A stretch of DNA of 9,565 nt from Thermoplasmata archaeon (GCA_021793855.1 JAJYRY010000032.1:1-9565); one strand, 5' to 3'; positions 1 to 6,467 are shown, counted from the stretch's first letter. Numbers and translations are program-made. The notes: a model not told the origin generated them from the sequence alone.

Positions 1-997
1 GCGGATTGGCCGGTGAAGGTACATCCCCGCTGAGGACTATCCTAGATCTCTTAAAGTTGGGGTCCGGGACAGGTATTGCACTGATGAGTGCCTGAGTATA
101 TGGATGGATCGGATACTCGAACAACTCGTCAGTGAGTGCTTCCTCCACTATCTTCCCAAGGTACATCACTATGACCCGGGTGCTGACCGCCCTTATGACC
201 GCAAGGTTGTGTGTGATGAACATGTACGCCACGTTGTACTTCTGCTGCAGGTTCTTCAGGAGACTGAGTATCTGTGCCTGAACTGAAACGTCTAGCGCGG
301 AAGTTGGCTCATCCAGGACGATGAACTCGGGTTTCACCGCTATCGCTCTTGCGATAGCGATTCTCTGTCTCTGACCGCCACTGAATTCGTGGGGGAACCT
401 GAAGAGGTGGTCCTCATTGAGTCCCATTTCAGTAACTATGTCGAGGATGTACTTTGTCGCAGCATCGCCTCTCAGCCTGACCCTTTTCTGTTTACCGTTG
501 TCATCTTCTCCCTCTACTGGAATCCCGTTTATTTTTATGGGCTCGAATATCACGTCTTTTATGAGCATTCTTGGATCAAGAGAAGAGACTGGATCCTGGA
601 ATACTATCTGGACTCTGCTCCTGAAATCCTTCTTCTTTCTCCTGCTCTTGTATATGTTGTCCTTCGTGGTGTTCAGTATCTTTTTCTCTTCTTTCTTGAG
701 TTCCCTCGCTCCTCCAGACGTCAACTCGGAATAGAGCTGTTCTAGCTGACTCATTTCTGATTCATTGGGTTTGTAGAACAGGGCTCCCGTAGTAGGATCT
801 ATGAGATCTAGAACTACTCTGCCAAGGGTCGTCTTTCCGCATCCAGATTCCCCCACAACTCCAATCGTTTCGCCCTTGTAAATGGTAATATTGACATCAT
901 CTACCGCATGGACATAGCCAAGCGTTCTGCCAGACACGCCACCCCTTATTGGGAAGTACTTCCTTATACCGATTCCCTTCAGAAGAATTTCACTCAT
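1..997 (-). CDS. dppF: Oligopeptide/dipeptide-type ABC transporter ATP-binding protein, DppF/OppF family (C-terminus cut by window edge)
   Basis: One of two ATPases that power the importer encoded by the upstream genes; it acts on the cytoplasmic face of the membrane. I translated 332 residues before the left edge. Visible motifs are Walker A GESGCGKTT (49-57), Q-loop FQDP (Q134), ABC signature FSGGQ (205-209), Walker B FIVLDE (225-230), D-loop SALD (233-236) and the switch histidine in ITHN (H263). The end, DVPSPANP, is where this family continues into its cysteine-containing C-terminal domain, so perhaps 50-70 residues are missing. The start is ATG at 997: it touches the dppD stop codon (998-1000) with no overlap, and AAGGAGGT (1005-1012) lies 7 bases before it. 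The Walker A to Q-loop distance is about 30 residues longer than in E. coli DppF, through a lysine/glutamate-rich stretch (about 80-128). The family is certain; the substrate is not, since archaeal members also import sugars. Confidence 0.93.
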   Translation of the reverse strand, partial: MSEILLKGIGIRKYFPIRGGVSGRTLGYVHAVDDVNITIYKGETIGVVGESGCGKTTLGRVVLDLIDPTTGALFYKPNESEMSQLEQLYSELTSGGARELKKEEKKILNTTKDNIYKSRRKKKDFRSRVQIVFQDPVSSLDPRMLIKDVIFEPIKINGIPVEGEDDNGKQKRVRLRGDAATKYILDIVTEMGLNEDHLFRFPHEFSGGQRQRIAIARAIAVKPEFIVLDEPTSALDVSVQAQILSLLKNLQQKYNVAYMFITHNLAVIRAVSTRVIVMYLGKIVEEALTDELFEYPIHPYTQALISAIPVPDPNFKRSRIVLSGDVPSPANP

Positions 998-2434
998 CTA
1001 TCTTACCTCCTTGCCACTGAATAAATGACAAGCCACGGTGTGCCCTTCCGATGTCTCGATCGTGGGCGGTATCTCCACAGTGCACTTGTCGAATGCAAAC
1101 TGGCACCTTGGATTGAACCTGCATCCGGTTGGAGGCTTGATGAGGTTGGGTACGGTGCCTCGAATGATGTTGAGTTTCTTTGTTGGATCGTCTATTCTCG
1201 GTATTGACTGAAGAAGGCCTATCGTGTACGGGTGCTTTGGGTTGTGGAAAAGTTCAATCGCCGGAGCAGTTTCCACTACGTTTCCAGCATACATGACCGC
1301 GACCCTATCACACATCTCGGCAATGACGCCAAGATCGTGGGTGATGAGGATGATGGATGTTCCTCTATTCTTTCTGAGATCCCTGAGCAGCTCCAATATC
1401 TGGGCCTGAATGGTTACATCCAGTGCGGTAGTTGGTTCATCCGCAATCAGTATCTGAGGATCGTTTGACAGAGCAATTGCAATAACGACCCTCTGCAGCA
1501 TACCCCCAGAAAGTTCGTGCGGATAGTTCTTCAATATCTGGAATGCATTTGGTATGTTGACAGATTCAAGGAGTCCAAAAGCCTCCCTTCTGGCCTCGCT
1601 TATCACGGGATCGGGATTCCTTTTCTTGAGTCTCTTGGTCAGTCTAGTGAGGTGCGATTTCTTCGCTTCTTTCGATAAAACCTTCAATATCCTCGCCCTC
1701 TCTTCTTCGCCAATATTCCCAAAGAGGGAATCCTCCAGCGAATCGACCTCTATCGATTCTTTGAGCATTTCGTCGTACTTGTTCTTCTTTGCAAGGTACT
1801 TTGTTGCTTCATCAATTAGCATTTCCAGGTGCTTCCCTTCTGACTCAAACCCCTTCTTCTGAATCTTGATCTTTTGAAGTTCAACCCCTACCTCACCACT
1901 AAGTTCGGAAGTTATGCCGCCCTTATCCTTGAATGACTGCAGATCTGAAATATGCTCTGAAGCGGATTTGATGACCCTGAGAATCTTGGTCTTACTGTGG
2001 AGATATAGTGACTCCACTATCTGGTCTTCTACAGTGAAGACAGGATTGAGAGCAGCCATTGGCTCCTGGAAAATCATCGAGATGTACCTTCCTCTGATCT
2101 TGTTGTATAGATATTCGTTCTTCTTGATCATCTTGTTGTGATGCCTGATCTTGGGTCTCTTTTTTAGAATTATGTCAACTTCTTGGTCCATTCCCTTTAT
2201 GAGGTCGTAGTCACCCATCTTTATCTGACCTGAAATAATCCTTCCTGGTGGATCGGGTATGAGTCTCATGATGCTGTAAGCAGTAACAGATTTTCCACAA
2301 CCTGTCTCTCCGACGATTCCCAGCACCTCTCCCTTTTTCAGGATGAAACTTACGTCCTCCAGTGCTTTTACAACGCCATCATAAATAAAGAATTGAGTCT
2401 TGAGATCCTTGACAACTAATGCTTCTCCGACCAA
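998..2434 (-). CDS. dppD: Oligopeptide/dipeptide-type ABC transporter ATP-binding protein, DppD/OppD family, with a large internal insertion
   Basis: Second ATPase of the importer, expected to pair with DppF under the DppB/DppC channel. With the chosen start it has 478 residues, against roughly 330 for bacterial DppD. Motifs are Walker A GETGCGKS (42-49), Q-loop FQEP (Q123), signature LSGGM (308-312), Walker B ILIADE (328-333), switch histidine H366, and the C-terminal GCRFNPRC. Cysteines C438, C444, C451 and C469 are spaced like the set reported to hold an iron-sulfur cluster in mycobacterial OppD. The extra length lies mainly between the Q-loop and the signature (about 149-281): charged and probably helical. 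The start is TTG at 2434, because a perfect GGAGGTGA (2440-2447) sits 5 bases before it and overlaps the dppC stop. GTG at 2443 is the alternative. The frame stays open to an ATG at 2545, but that would overlap dppC by 106 bases with non-family sequence. Confidence 0.93.
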   Translation of the reverse strand: MVGEALVVKDLKTQFFIYDGVVKALEDVSFILKKGEVLGIVGETGCGKSVTAYSIMRLIPDPPGRIISGQIKMGDYDLIKGMDQEVDIILKKRPKIRHHNKMIKKNEYLYNKIRGRYISMIFQEPMAALNPVFTVEDQIVESLYLHSKTKILRVIKSASEHISDLQSFKDKGGITSELSGEVGVELQKIKIQKKGFESEGKHLEMLIDEATKYLAKKNKYDEMLKESIEVDSLEDSLFGNIGEEERARILKVLSKEAKKSHLTRLTKRLKKRNPDPVISEARREAFGLLESVNIPNAFQILKNYPHELSGGMLQRVVIAIALSNDPQILIADEPTTALDVTIQAQILELLRDLRKNRGTSIILITHDLGVIAEMCDRVAVMYAGNVVETAPAIELFHNPKHPYTIGLLQSIPRIDDPTKKLNIIRGTVPNLIKPPTGCRFNPRCQFAFDKCTVEIPPTIETSEGHTVACHLFSGKEVR

Positions 2435-2439
2435 TTTAT

Positions 2440-2447
2440 TCACCTCC
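2440..2447 (-). promoter_or_regulatory. Strong Shine-Dalgarno that fixes the dppD start at a TTG
   Basis: The minus strand reads GGAGGTGA here, a full match to the 16S rRNA anti-Shine-Dalgarno core, followed after 5 bases by TTG at 2434-2432. It overlaps the last codons of dppC (stop TGA at 2442-2440). This is why I prefer the TTG over the GTG at 2443 or the far-upstream ATG at 2545. Confidence 0.7.
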
Positions 2448-3384
2448 TCATCCTGGGGTCCAGTACGTCTCTGAGTCCATCGCCGAACAGATTGAGGGCC
2501 AGAACAAATATCAGGATCACTAGTCCCGGAATGGTTACCGCCCATGGATAGCTCTCCAAGGCTGCTCCTCCGGTACCTGCTGACGTAGCCCTTGACAAGA
2601 GGTTACCCCATTCGGCAAAACCAGGTCCTGCGAATGTGAATCCAAGATAGAAGAGTGATGCCAGTGTGAGTATTACGTTCCCGAAATCCAGGGATATCTG
2701 CACGAAAATTGGATAGATGGAATTGGGGATGATGTGTTTTATCACTGTCCTCAGCGACGAAGAACCTGCGGCTACGGAGGCCTCCACGTATTTTTGTTCT
2801 CTAACACTCAGAACCTGACCTCTCACAATCCTCGTGTAGGTTGGCCACCATATGAGGATGAGCGACTCTATCATAACAGATTCGTATCTTCCAAATACAG
2901 TCAGGAAAGCCACTGCCAGAACTATGTAGGGCAGAGAAAGGAAGATGTCCGTACCTCTCATGATGGCCTCTCCTATGGCGCCTCCTTTGTAACCCGCAAC
3001 GCTTCCCAGAACTGTGCCTATCAAGGCACCACTGAATACTATAATGGAAGCGAGCTCCAGATCGACCCTTGCACCCTTGAGTACTCCCTCATATATGCTG
3101 TACCCCCCGATCGTCGTGCCCAGGGGGAACTTTGCATATTCAAATGGAGGAAGGGGATTGAATATTATCGGCTGACCGTGATATATAGGGTAAGCGGTCA
3201 TTACGCTGGGATTCCCTCCCACCAGCTTGGGTCCTATGATCGCGAGGATTACATAGAATATAACAACGGCCAGACCAATTGTGGCGAGAGGGCTCCTTGT
3301 TAGGAAATAGAAACTCCTCTTAGATGATTCCAGACGTTTCTTCAATGCCCTCGAAAATTCAGACCCCGCTGATTCAGTCGTCAT
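2440..3384 (-). CDS. dppC: Oligopeptide/dipeptide-type ABC transporter permease, DppC/OppC family
   Basis: Second channel-forming membrane subunit of the importer, 314 residues, a usual length for the family. A basic cytoplasmic N-terminus is followed by a first membrane helix (about 32-51) and the extracytoplasmic OppC_N segment with its typical PLGT (87-90). The binding-protein-dependent permease domain follows. The EAA loop that contacts the ATPases is clear around 199-221 (YVEASVAAG ... HIIPN). The C-terminus has the family signature GDGLRDVLDPR. The ATG at 3384 overlaps the dppB stop as ATGA, and GGGTGA (3392-3397) lies 7 bases upstream, so the start is well supported. The stop overlaps the dppD ribosome binding site, implying coupled translation. 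Confidence 0.95.
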   Translation of the reverse strand: MTTESAGSEFSRALKKRLESSKRSFYFLTRSPLATIGLAVVIFYVILAIIGPKLVGGNPSVMTAYPIYHGQPIIFNPLPPFEYAKFPLGTTIGGYSIYEGVLKGARVDLELASIIVFSGALIGTVLGSVAGYKGGAIGEAIMRGTDIFLSLPYIVLAVAFLTVFGRYESVMIESLILIWWPTYTRIVRGQVLSVREQKYVEASVAAGSSSLRTVIKHIIPNSIYPIFVQISLDFGNVILTLASLFYLGFTFAGPGFAEWGNLLSRATSAGTGGAALESYPWAVTIPGLVILIFVLALNLFGDGLRDVLDPRMRR

Positions 3385-4472
3385 TCGAGTCTCACCCTTG
3401 GATCTAGATATGAGTACATTATGTCAACGATGAGATTCGCAGCTACGATTACCACTGTAAAGACGAAAGTTGTGGCCATTACTGAAACCATGTCATTGTT
3501 GTATGCAGCCTGATAGAGCCACGTTCCCATACCCGGTCTGCTAAAAACAATCTCTGTGACTACAACACCGCTAAGCAGAGAAGCAAAAATCAGTCCCATA
3601 ACAGTCGTGCTAGAACCTAGGGCGTTCCTCCTTGCGTGTTTCTTTATTACGAATTGTTCCGGAACTCCTTTTGATCTGGCAGTTCGTACGTAATCCTGTC
3701 CAAGGTTTTCAAGCATACTTGATCTCATGAACCTAATGATGACTCCGAATGTCGTAAGGGCCACCACGAGGGATGGCCAAAACACATACCATAATGCATT
3801 GAAGAATGCTGGAAAGTCCCCATAGACGAGTGTGTCTATGAGAAGGAATCCGGTCGGCTGTGATAAACCCCCTGTGGGAGAAACGAAAGGTGCTATCTTC
3901 CCGTGCCAGTAACCATACACCGACCAGTTCAACTGTCCATTACCATACAGCACCAGCCAATGAGGTAAGAATGAGACAGTTGGTGCCAGCATGAAATTCA
4001 GTACGAGCAGGCCCAGCCAAAATGAGGGTATCGAGACAGCTGCCATTGCTCCCAGTCTTGTCGCGTGATCGGTTGCCCGATCCTTTCTTACTGCACTCAA
4101 AACTCCCAGAGGAAGGCCCATAACAAGAATAAGAAAGGTAGCCAGGAGTGCGAGCTCTGCAGTCGGAGGAAATCTTTTCAAGAATTCCGTAAAGACTGGT
4201 ACGCCAGGATCTACATCTCCGGGGGAGACGAAGCCCCACTTCCCAGTGAACATAGCGCCAAGATAATAGAGGTATTGGGCCCAAACGGGTCCACTGAGGT
4301 GGAGTTCTTTCATGACTATGGCTCGCTGTGCGTATGTGTGTATTTTGCCTTCATACTCGGTGATTAGAAGTCCGATGTTAAGATGAGACAGGTAGAATGT
4401 TATGAGAGTGACTCCGATGATGACTGGGATGAGTAGTAGAACCCTTCGGATAATGTAAACGTAGAGCTTCAA
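3381..4472 (-). CDS. dppB: Oligopeptide/dipeptide-type ABC transporter permease, DppB/OppB family
   Basis: First gene of the importer operon and one half of the membrane channel, 363 residues. It starts with the typical helix after YVYIIRR (about 8-30). Further hydrophobic helices lie near 106-126, 143-163, 226-247, 291-310 and 330-352. The EAA loop YVRTARSKG with HARRNAL (261-285) is nearly identical in pattern to E. coli DppB, and the protein ends with the usual DPRVRLE. A longer extracytoplasmic loop (about 165-222) is rich in Trp, Tyr and Gly. The start is a TTG at 4472: the in-frame protein begins exactly where the family begins, GGAGTGA (4480-4486) is 7 bases upstream, and the nearby ATG is followed at once by a stop codon in its frame. 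No binding-protein gene precedes it. Confidence 0.95.
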   Translation of the reverse strand: MKLYVYIIRRVLLLIPVIIGVTLITFYLSHLNIGLLITEYEGKIHTYAQRAIVMKELHLSGPVWAQYLYYLGAMFTGKWGFVSPGDVDPGVPVFTEFLKRFPPTAELALLATFLILVMGLPLGVLSAVRKDRATDHATRLGAMAAVSIPSFWLGLLVLNFMLAPTVSFLPHWLVLYGNGQLNWSVYGYWHGKIAPFVSPTGGLSQPTGFLLIDTLVYGDFPAFFNALWYVFWPSLVVALTTFGVIIRFMRSSMLENLGQDYVRTARSKGVPEQFVIKKHARRNALGSSTTVMGLIFASLLSGVVVTEIVFSRPGMGTWLYQAAYNNDMVSVMATTFVFTVVIVAANLIVDIMYSYLDPRVRLE

Positions 4473-4507
4473 ACTTTTTTCACTCCATTCCGAAGATTGA
4501 AAAGAGC

Positions 4508-4520
4508 TTATTATATTTTC
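4508..4520 (-). promoter_or_regulatory. TATA-box promoter of the dpp operon
   Basis: The minus strand reads GAAAATATAATAA, a good archaeal TATA element centred near 4514. A start of transcription about 26 bases downstream would fall near 4488, leaving a short leader of about 16 bases that just contains the GGAGTGA ribosome binding site of dppB. The TTGTAAGA word at 4519-4526 (minus strand) abuts it on the side where the TFB recognition element lies. Confidence 0.55.
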
Positions 4521-4570
4521 TTACAAAGGAACGATGCTAAAATAATGAATCCCCATCTAATTCGTTAACA

Positions 4571-4607
4571 CAAATTGTAAGACCTCTTCCATCCCAAATT
4601 GTAAAGA
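4571..4607. repeat. Direct repeat CAAATTGTAA, two copies 24 bases apart
   Basis: CAAATTGTAA occurs at 4571-4580 and again at 4595-4604, in the same orientation and 24 bases apart start to start. The following bases are also alike (GA and AGA). They lie about 60-90 bases upstream of the dpp TATA box, where an archaeal activator could bind. A perfect inverted copy of the TTGTAAGA part is found next to the TATA box at 4519-4526. An operator role is inference. Confidence 0.45.
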
Positions 4608-4830
4608 AATTTACTCGCAATTCTGTAGGTCAAATGAATAGATTGTTAAACTTCATACATGATTCTGGAAAATAGTTACAATCTTTGCAAACACCTAAGT
4701 GATTCTTCCCTCAATGTATCCAATCCTCTGTATGCAGACTAGGTGTTAGCAGGCAATGATTGGTTCACCTGAGTCGCTTTCCAATAACTGACTTGAATCG
4801 CAGTAACTTCGTTGATAGCTTGAGTTTTGC

Positions 4831-5343
4831 TTAGGTAGAAAATGATATGGTGAATGGTTCGGTCAGCTGCACCGTGTCCGGATTGGAATCGTTTGTATTG
4901 TAGAATTCCAGATAATATGTTCCTGACTGAAGAGTGACTTGAACGCTATGGTTCGTTGTGGTTCCTGTGGTATAAATGTAAACAAGACTACCACTCGAAT
5001 TCTGTGAAAGGTACTCCGTTTGATTCAGAACATAGAATGTTACTTCTCCTGTAGAATTAAACCTGCCATCCAGGGTAGAGTTATAGTTCAATGTTTCACG
5101 GAAGCCAGCGGTACTATTCGGTTTGATGAATATGGTTGTGTTCTTCTTTATCAAGGTCTCAGTAATATCACTCAGGTTGACCGTTACATTTGTTTTTTCG
5201 GGGGGGTTATAGTAATGTGCAATTGCAAACATCAGCATGACTATTATAGCGCCAGATGCAATAGTTACTCCAATCTTTACTCTATTCCCCCTGTTTTCCA
5301 TCATCGTAAGTAGTTCTGGGTAGCGGTCTCTACTCACCTGCAT
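4831..5343 (-). CDS. Membrane-anchored extracytoplasmic protein with dense N-glycosylation sequons, function unknown
   Basis: I do not recognise a named family. The 170-residue protein has a short basic N-terminus (1-22), one hydrophobic segment (about 23-44, KIGVTIASGAIIVMLMFAIA) and an outside domain of about 125 residues. The positive residues before the helix predict N-terminus inside. The outside domain carries ten N-x-S/T sequons (N52, N56, N68, N76, N88, N96, N107, N115, N131, N151) and alternates short beta-like stretches (VTFYVL, SLVYIY, SVQVTL, GTYYLEFYN). The last part (SGTYYLEFYNTN) faintly resembles beta-sandwich domains of the GOLD or PPC type; this is only an impression. The ATG at 5343 has no ribosome binding site but lies about 23 bases after a TATA-like box, which suits a leaderless message. 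It lies upstream of, and in the same direction as, the dpp operon, but the 358-base gap with its own promoter argues against one transcript. Confidence 0.8.
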   Translation of the reverse strand: MQVSRDRYPELLTMMENRGNRVKIGVTIASGAIIVMLMFAIAHYYNPPEKTNVTVNLSDITETLIKKNTTIFIKPNSTAGFRETLNYNSTLDGRFNSTGEVTFYVLNQTEYLSQNSSGSLVYIYTTGTTTNHSVQVTLQSGTYYLEFYNTNDSNPDTVQLTEPFTISFST

Positions 5344-5360
5344 AAATAGAAATTTAGCGT

Positions 5361-5370
5361 AATAAACTTT
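5361..5370 (-). promoter_or_regulatory. Putative TATA box of the sequon-rich membrane protein gene
   Basis: The minus strand reads AAAGTTTATT, continuing ACGC. Its centre is about 23 bases before the ATG at 5343. There is no Shine-Dalgarno between them, so the transcript probably starts at or next to the start codon. Confidence 0.4.
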
Positions 5371-5424
5371 GACTCATACTTGAAGTGACCAATGTTCTGT
5401 TTTCTATTGACAGATCGAAGCGAT

Positions 5425-5443
5425 AAAAATTATGAGAAAAAAA
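5425..5443 (-). terminator. Oligo-T transcription terminator after the asparagine synthetase gene
   Basis: Read on the minus strand, the gene's TAA (5448-5446) is followed after two bases by seven Ts (5443-5437) and then a second run of five Ts (5429-5425). Archaeal RNA polymerase terminates at such oligo-T tracts without needing a hairpin. This separates the synthetase from the downstream membrane protein gene. Confidence 0.55.
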
Positions 5444-5445
5444 GT

Positions 5446-6396
5446 TTAAAGAACGTATTCTCCGATCTTCTTTGGAAACAAGACCACGCGTGAAATGTCT
5501 TCAGAACCGGTAATGAATCTGACGAATCTTTCAATCCCAATTCCGAATCCTGCAGATGGAGGGAGACCTTTCCTGGCAGCCTTCAGGAGCAGTGCGAAGT
5601 CCTCGGTTCTCTGTCCCTTCTTTGAAATGCGCGTTAAGATCCGTTCGTACTCATGTTCCCTCTCCCCGCCGCTTATTGCCTCCCCGTAACCGTGAGGATA
5701 GATGAGATCCATGTCCATCAGTACTCCCTCCTCCTCGTCCTTTTCCCTGTCATAGAATTCTCTCTCCTGAAGCGGTATGTCGATGATCCAAAAGGGCTCC
5801 TTGGCATCAGCACTCATTGTTGCCTCAAAGTTCTTACCGAATTCCCTGACTGCATCTTGATATCTGACTTTCTTGAACGGTTTTGCATATTTTTTCAAGT
5901 AAGGGTTCAGTTTTTCGGGGTCAATCGATCGTTTCACGCACACGATGGAGTCGTTGATCATTCCCTCTGCTAGGTCCATCACATACTCTCTTGTCACACC
6001 TTTTACCTCAAGGTCCAATTGAGTGAACTCTGCTAGATGCCTACCCGTACTCTTCCTCTCGATGGGCTCAATCCTGATATTAGGGGAAAATGAATAGATC
6101 TTGTCAAAGTGCACGAGTGCTAGTTGCTTGTGGAAGATCATCGATTTGGTCAGTCTGTATTTGTGCCCGTAATAGCTCAGGGTCGGATCGTCTACTGGAT
6201 GATTCAGCGGATCTGAAATCGGAGATATGATCACTGGATTAATCTCTAGAAATCCTTTCCTGTCAAGGTATCTCTTCATTCTTCCCCTCACTATCGTATT
6301 CACTTTAGTACCGATAATCATCATCTCCCTGTCTCTCTCATAGAAATCGTCTATGGGATTCGATTCGATCATGACAGGAAGATCCGATCGACTCAT
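5446..6396 (-). CDS. asnA: Archaeal asparagine synthetase related to asparaginyl-tRNA synthetase (AS-AR / AsnA type)
   Basis: Predicted to make asparagine from aspartate, ammonia and ATP through an aspartyl-adenylate, in the cytoplasm. The 316 residues are a class II aminoacyl-tRNA synthetase catalytic core most like AspRS/AsnRS. Motif 1 lies near FLEINPVIISP (49-59), motif 2 spans the region with R108/E110 and EFTQLDLEV (123-131), then YGEAISGGERE (237-247), and motif 3 is GFGIGIER (283-290). The N-terminal OB-fold that binds the tRNA anticodon is absent; true AsnRS has about 430 residues. This is the layout of the Pyrococcus abyssi enzyme shown to be an asparagine synthetase. The ATG at 6396 lacks a good ribosome binding site, so M9 (6372) is an alternative start. 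It is divergent from an Lrp/AsnC regulator 71 bases away and is followed by oligo-T. A residual tRNA-related role is the less likely reading. Confidence 0.87.
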   Translation of the reverse strand: MSRSDLPVMIESNPIDDFYERDREMMIIGTKVNTIVRGRMKRYLDRKGFLEINPVIISPISDPLNHPVDDPTLSYYGHKYRLTKSMIFHKQLALVHFDKIYSFSPNIRIEPIERKSTGRHLAEFTQLDLEVKGVTREYVMDLAEGMINDSIVCVKRSIDPEKLNPYLKKYAKPFKKVRYQDAVREFGKNFEATMSADAKEPFWIIDIPLQEREFYDREKDEEEGVLMDMDLIYPHGYGEAISGGEREHEYERILTRISKKGQRTEDFALLLKAARKGLPPSAGFGIGIERFVRFITGSEDISRVVLFPKKIGEYVL

Positions 6397-6467
6397 ATTA
6401 CTTTAAGCTCACTTTTAGTTAACAATATGTACGGAAACACTTATATTTATATTGATTGTACTACATT
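6397..6467. promoter_or_regulatory. Divergent promoter region between the asparagine synthetase gene and the Lrp/AsnC regulator
   Basis: The 71 bases hold a clear TATA box for the regulator (CTTATATTTAT, 6440-6450, plus strand), whose centre lies about 23 bases before the ATG at 6468 and so predicts a leaderless message. The minus-strand promoter is weaker; the best AT-rich stretch is around 6411-6428 (ATATTGTTAACTAAAA). Symmetric elements that could be operators are GTTAAC (6418-6423), CAATAT at 6423-6428 paired with ATATTG at 6449-6454, and TGTA-C-TACA (6457-6465) over the predicted transcription start. All are short, so binding is inference. Confidence 0.5.

Larger units (their letters stand above)
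4473..4830. other. 358-base noncoding region upstream of the dpp operon
   Basis: I found no credible gene on either strand; the ATG frames I followed on the plus strand stop within about 13 codons. The region is more AT-rich than its surroundings. It holds the dpp TATA box (near 4514), several copies of a TTGTAA(A)GA-like word (4519-4526 on the minus strand; 4575-4582 and 4599-4607 on the plus strand; ATTGTTAA at 4642-4649; the inverse GTTACAAT at 4675-4682), and a short inverted repeat, AACACCTA at 4690-4697 with TAGGTGTT at 4740-4747. I saw no clear terminator for the gene ending at 4831. Confidence 0.6.

Noticed and set aside
389..745. Overlapping plus-strand frames of 105 and 118 codons
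   Set aside because: They are antisense to dppF. Their hydrophobic look comes from the complement of Lys/Glu-rich codons in the dppF insertion.
1554..1862. 102-codon Ser/Leu/Phe-rich plus-strand frame that looks like a membrane protein
   Set aside because: It is antisense to the charged DppD insertion; the hydrophobic composition is the mirror of Lys and Glu codons.
2435..2545. Open extension of dppD to an ATG at 2545, adding 37 residues
   Set aside because: It would overlap dppC by 106 bases, its sequence is unlike the family, and a perfect Shine-Dalgarno sits directly before the TTG at 2434.
2734..3303. 189-codon open frame on the plus strand
   Set aside because: It lies entirely antisense to dppC, which has clear family motifs. 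The product is rich in Tyr, Arg and Cys with no recognisable pattern, typical of a shadow frame.
3940..4367. Open frames of 100-114 codons overlapping dppB in other frames
   Set aside because: They are covered by dppB, which has the EAA loop and family ends; the shadow products show no coherent domain.
4473..4830. A possible small gene, tRNA or CRISPR repeat in the gap before dppB
   Set aside because: ATG frames followed on the plus strand end within about 13 codons. No cloverleaf-like pattern was seen, and the repeated 10-base word is too short and irregular for a CRISPR array.
6456..6467. Upstream TTG start for the Lrp/AsnC regulator (adds four residues)
   Set aside because: It lies only about 11 bases from the TATA box centre, so it would not be on the transcript; ATG at 6468 is at the right distance.
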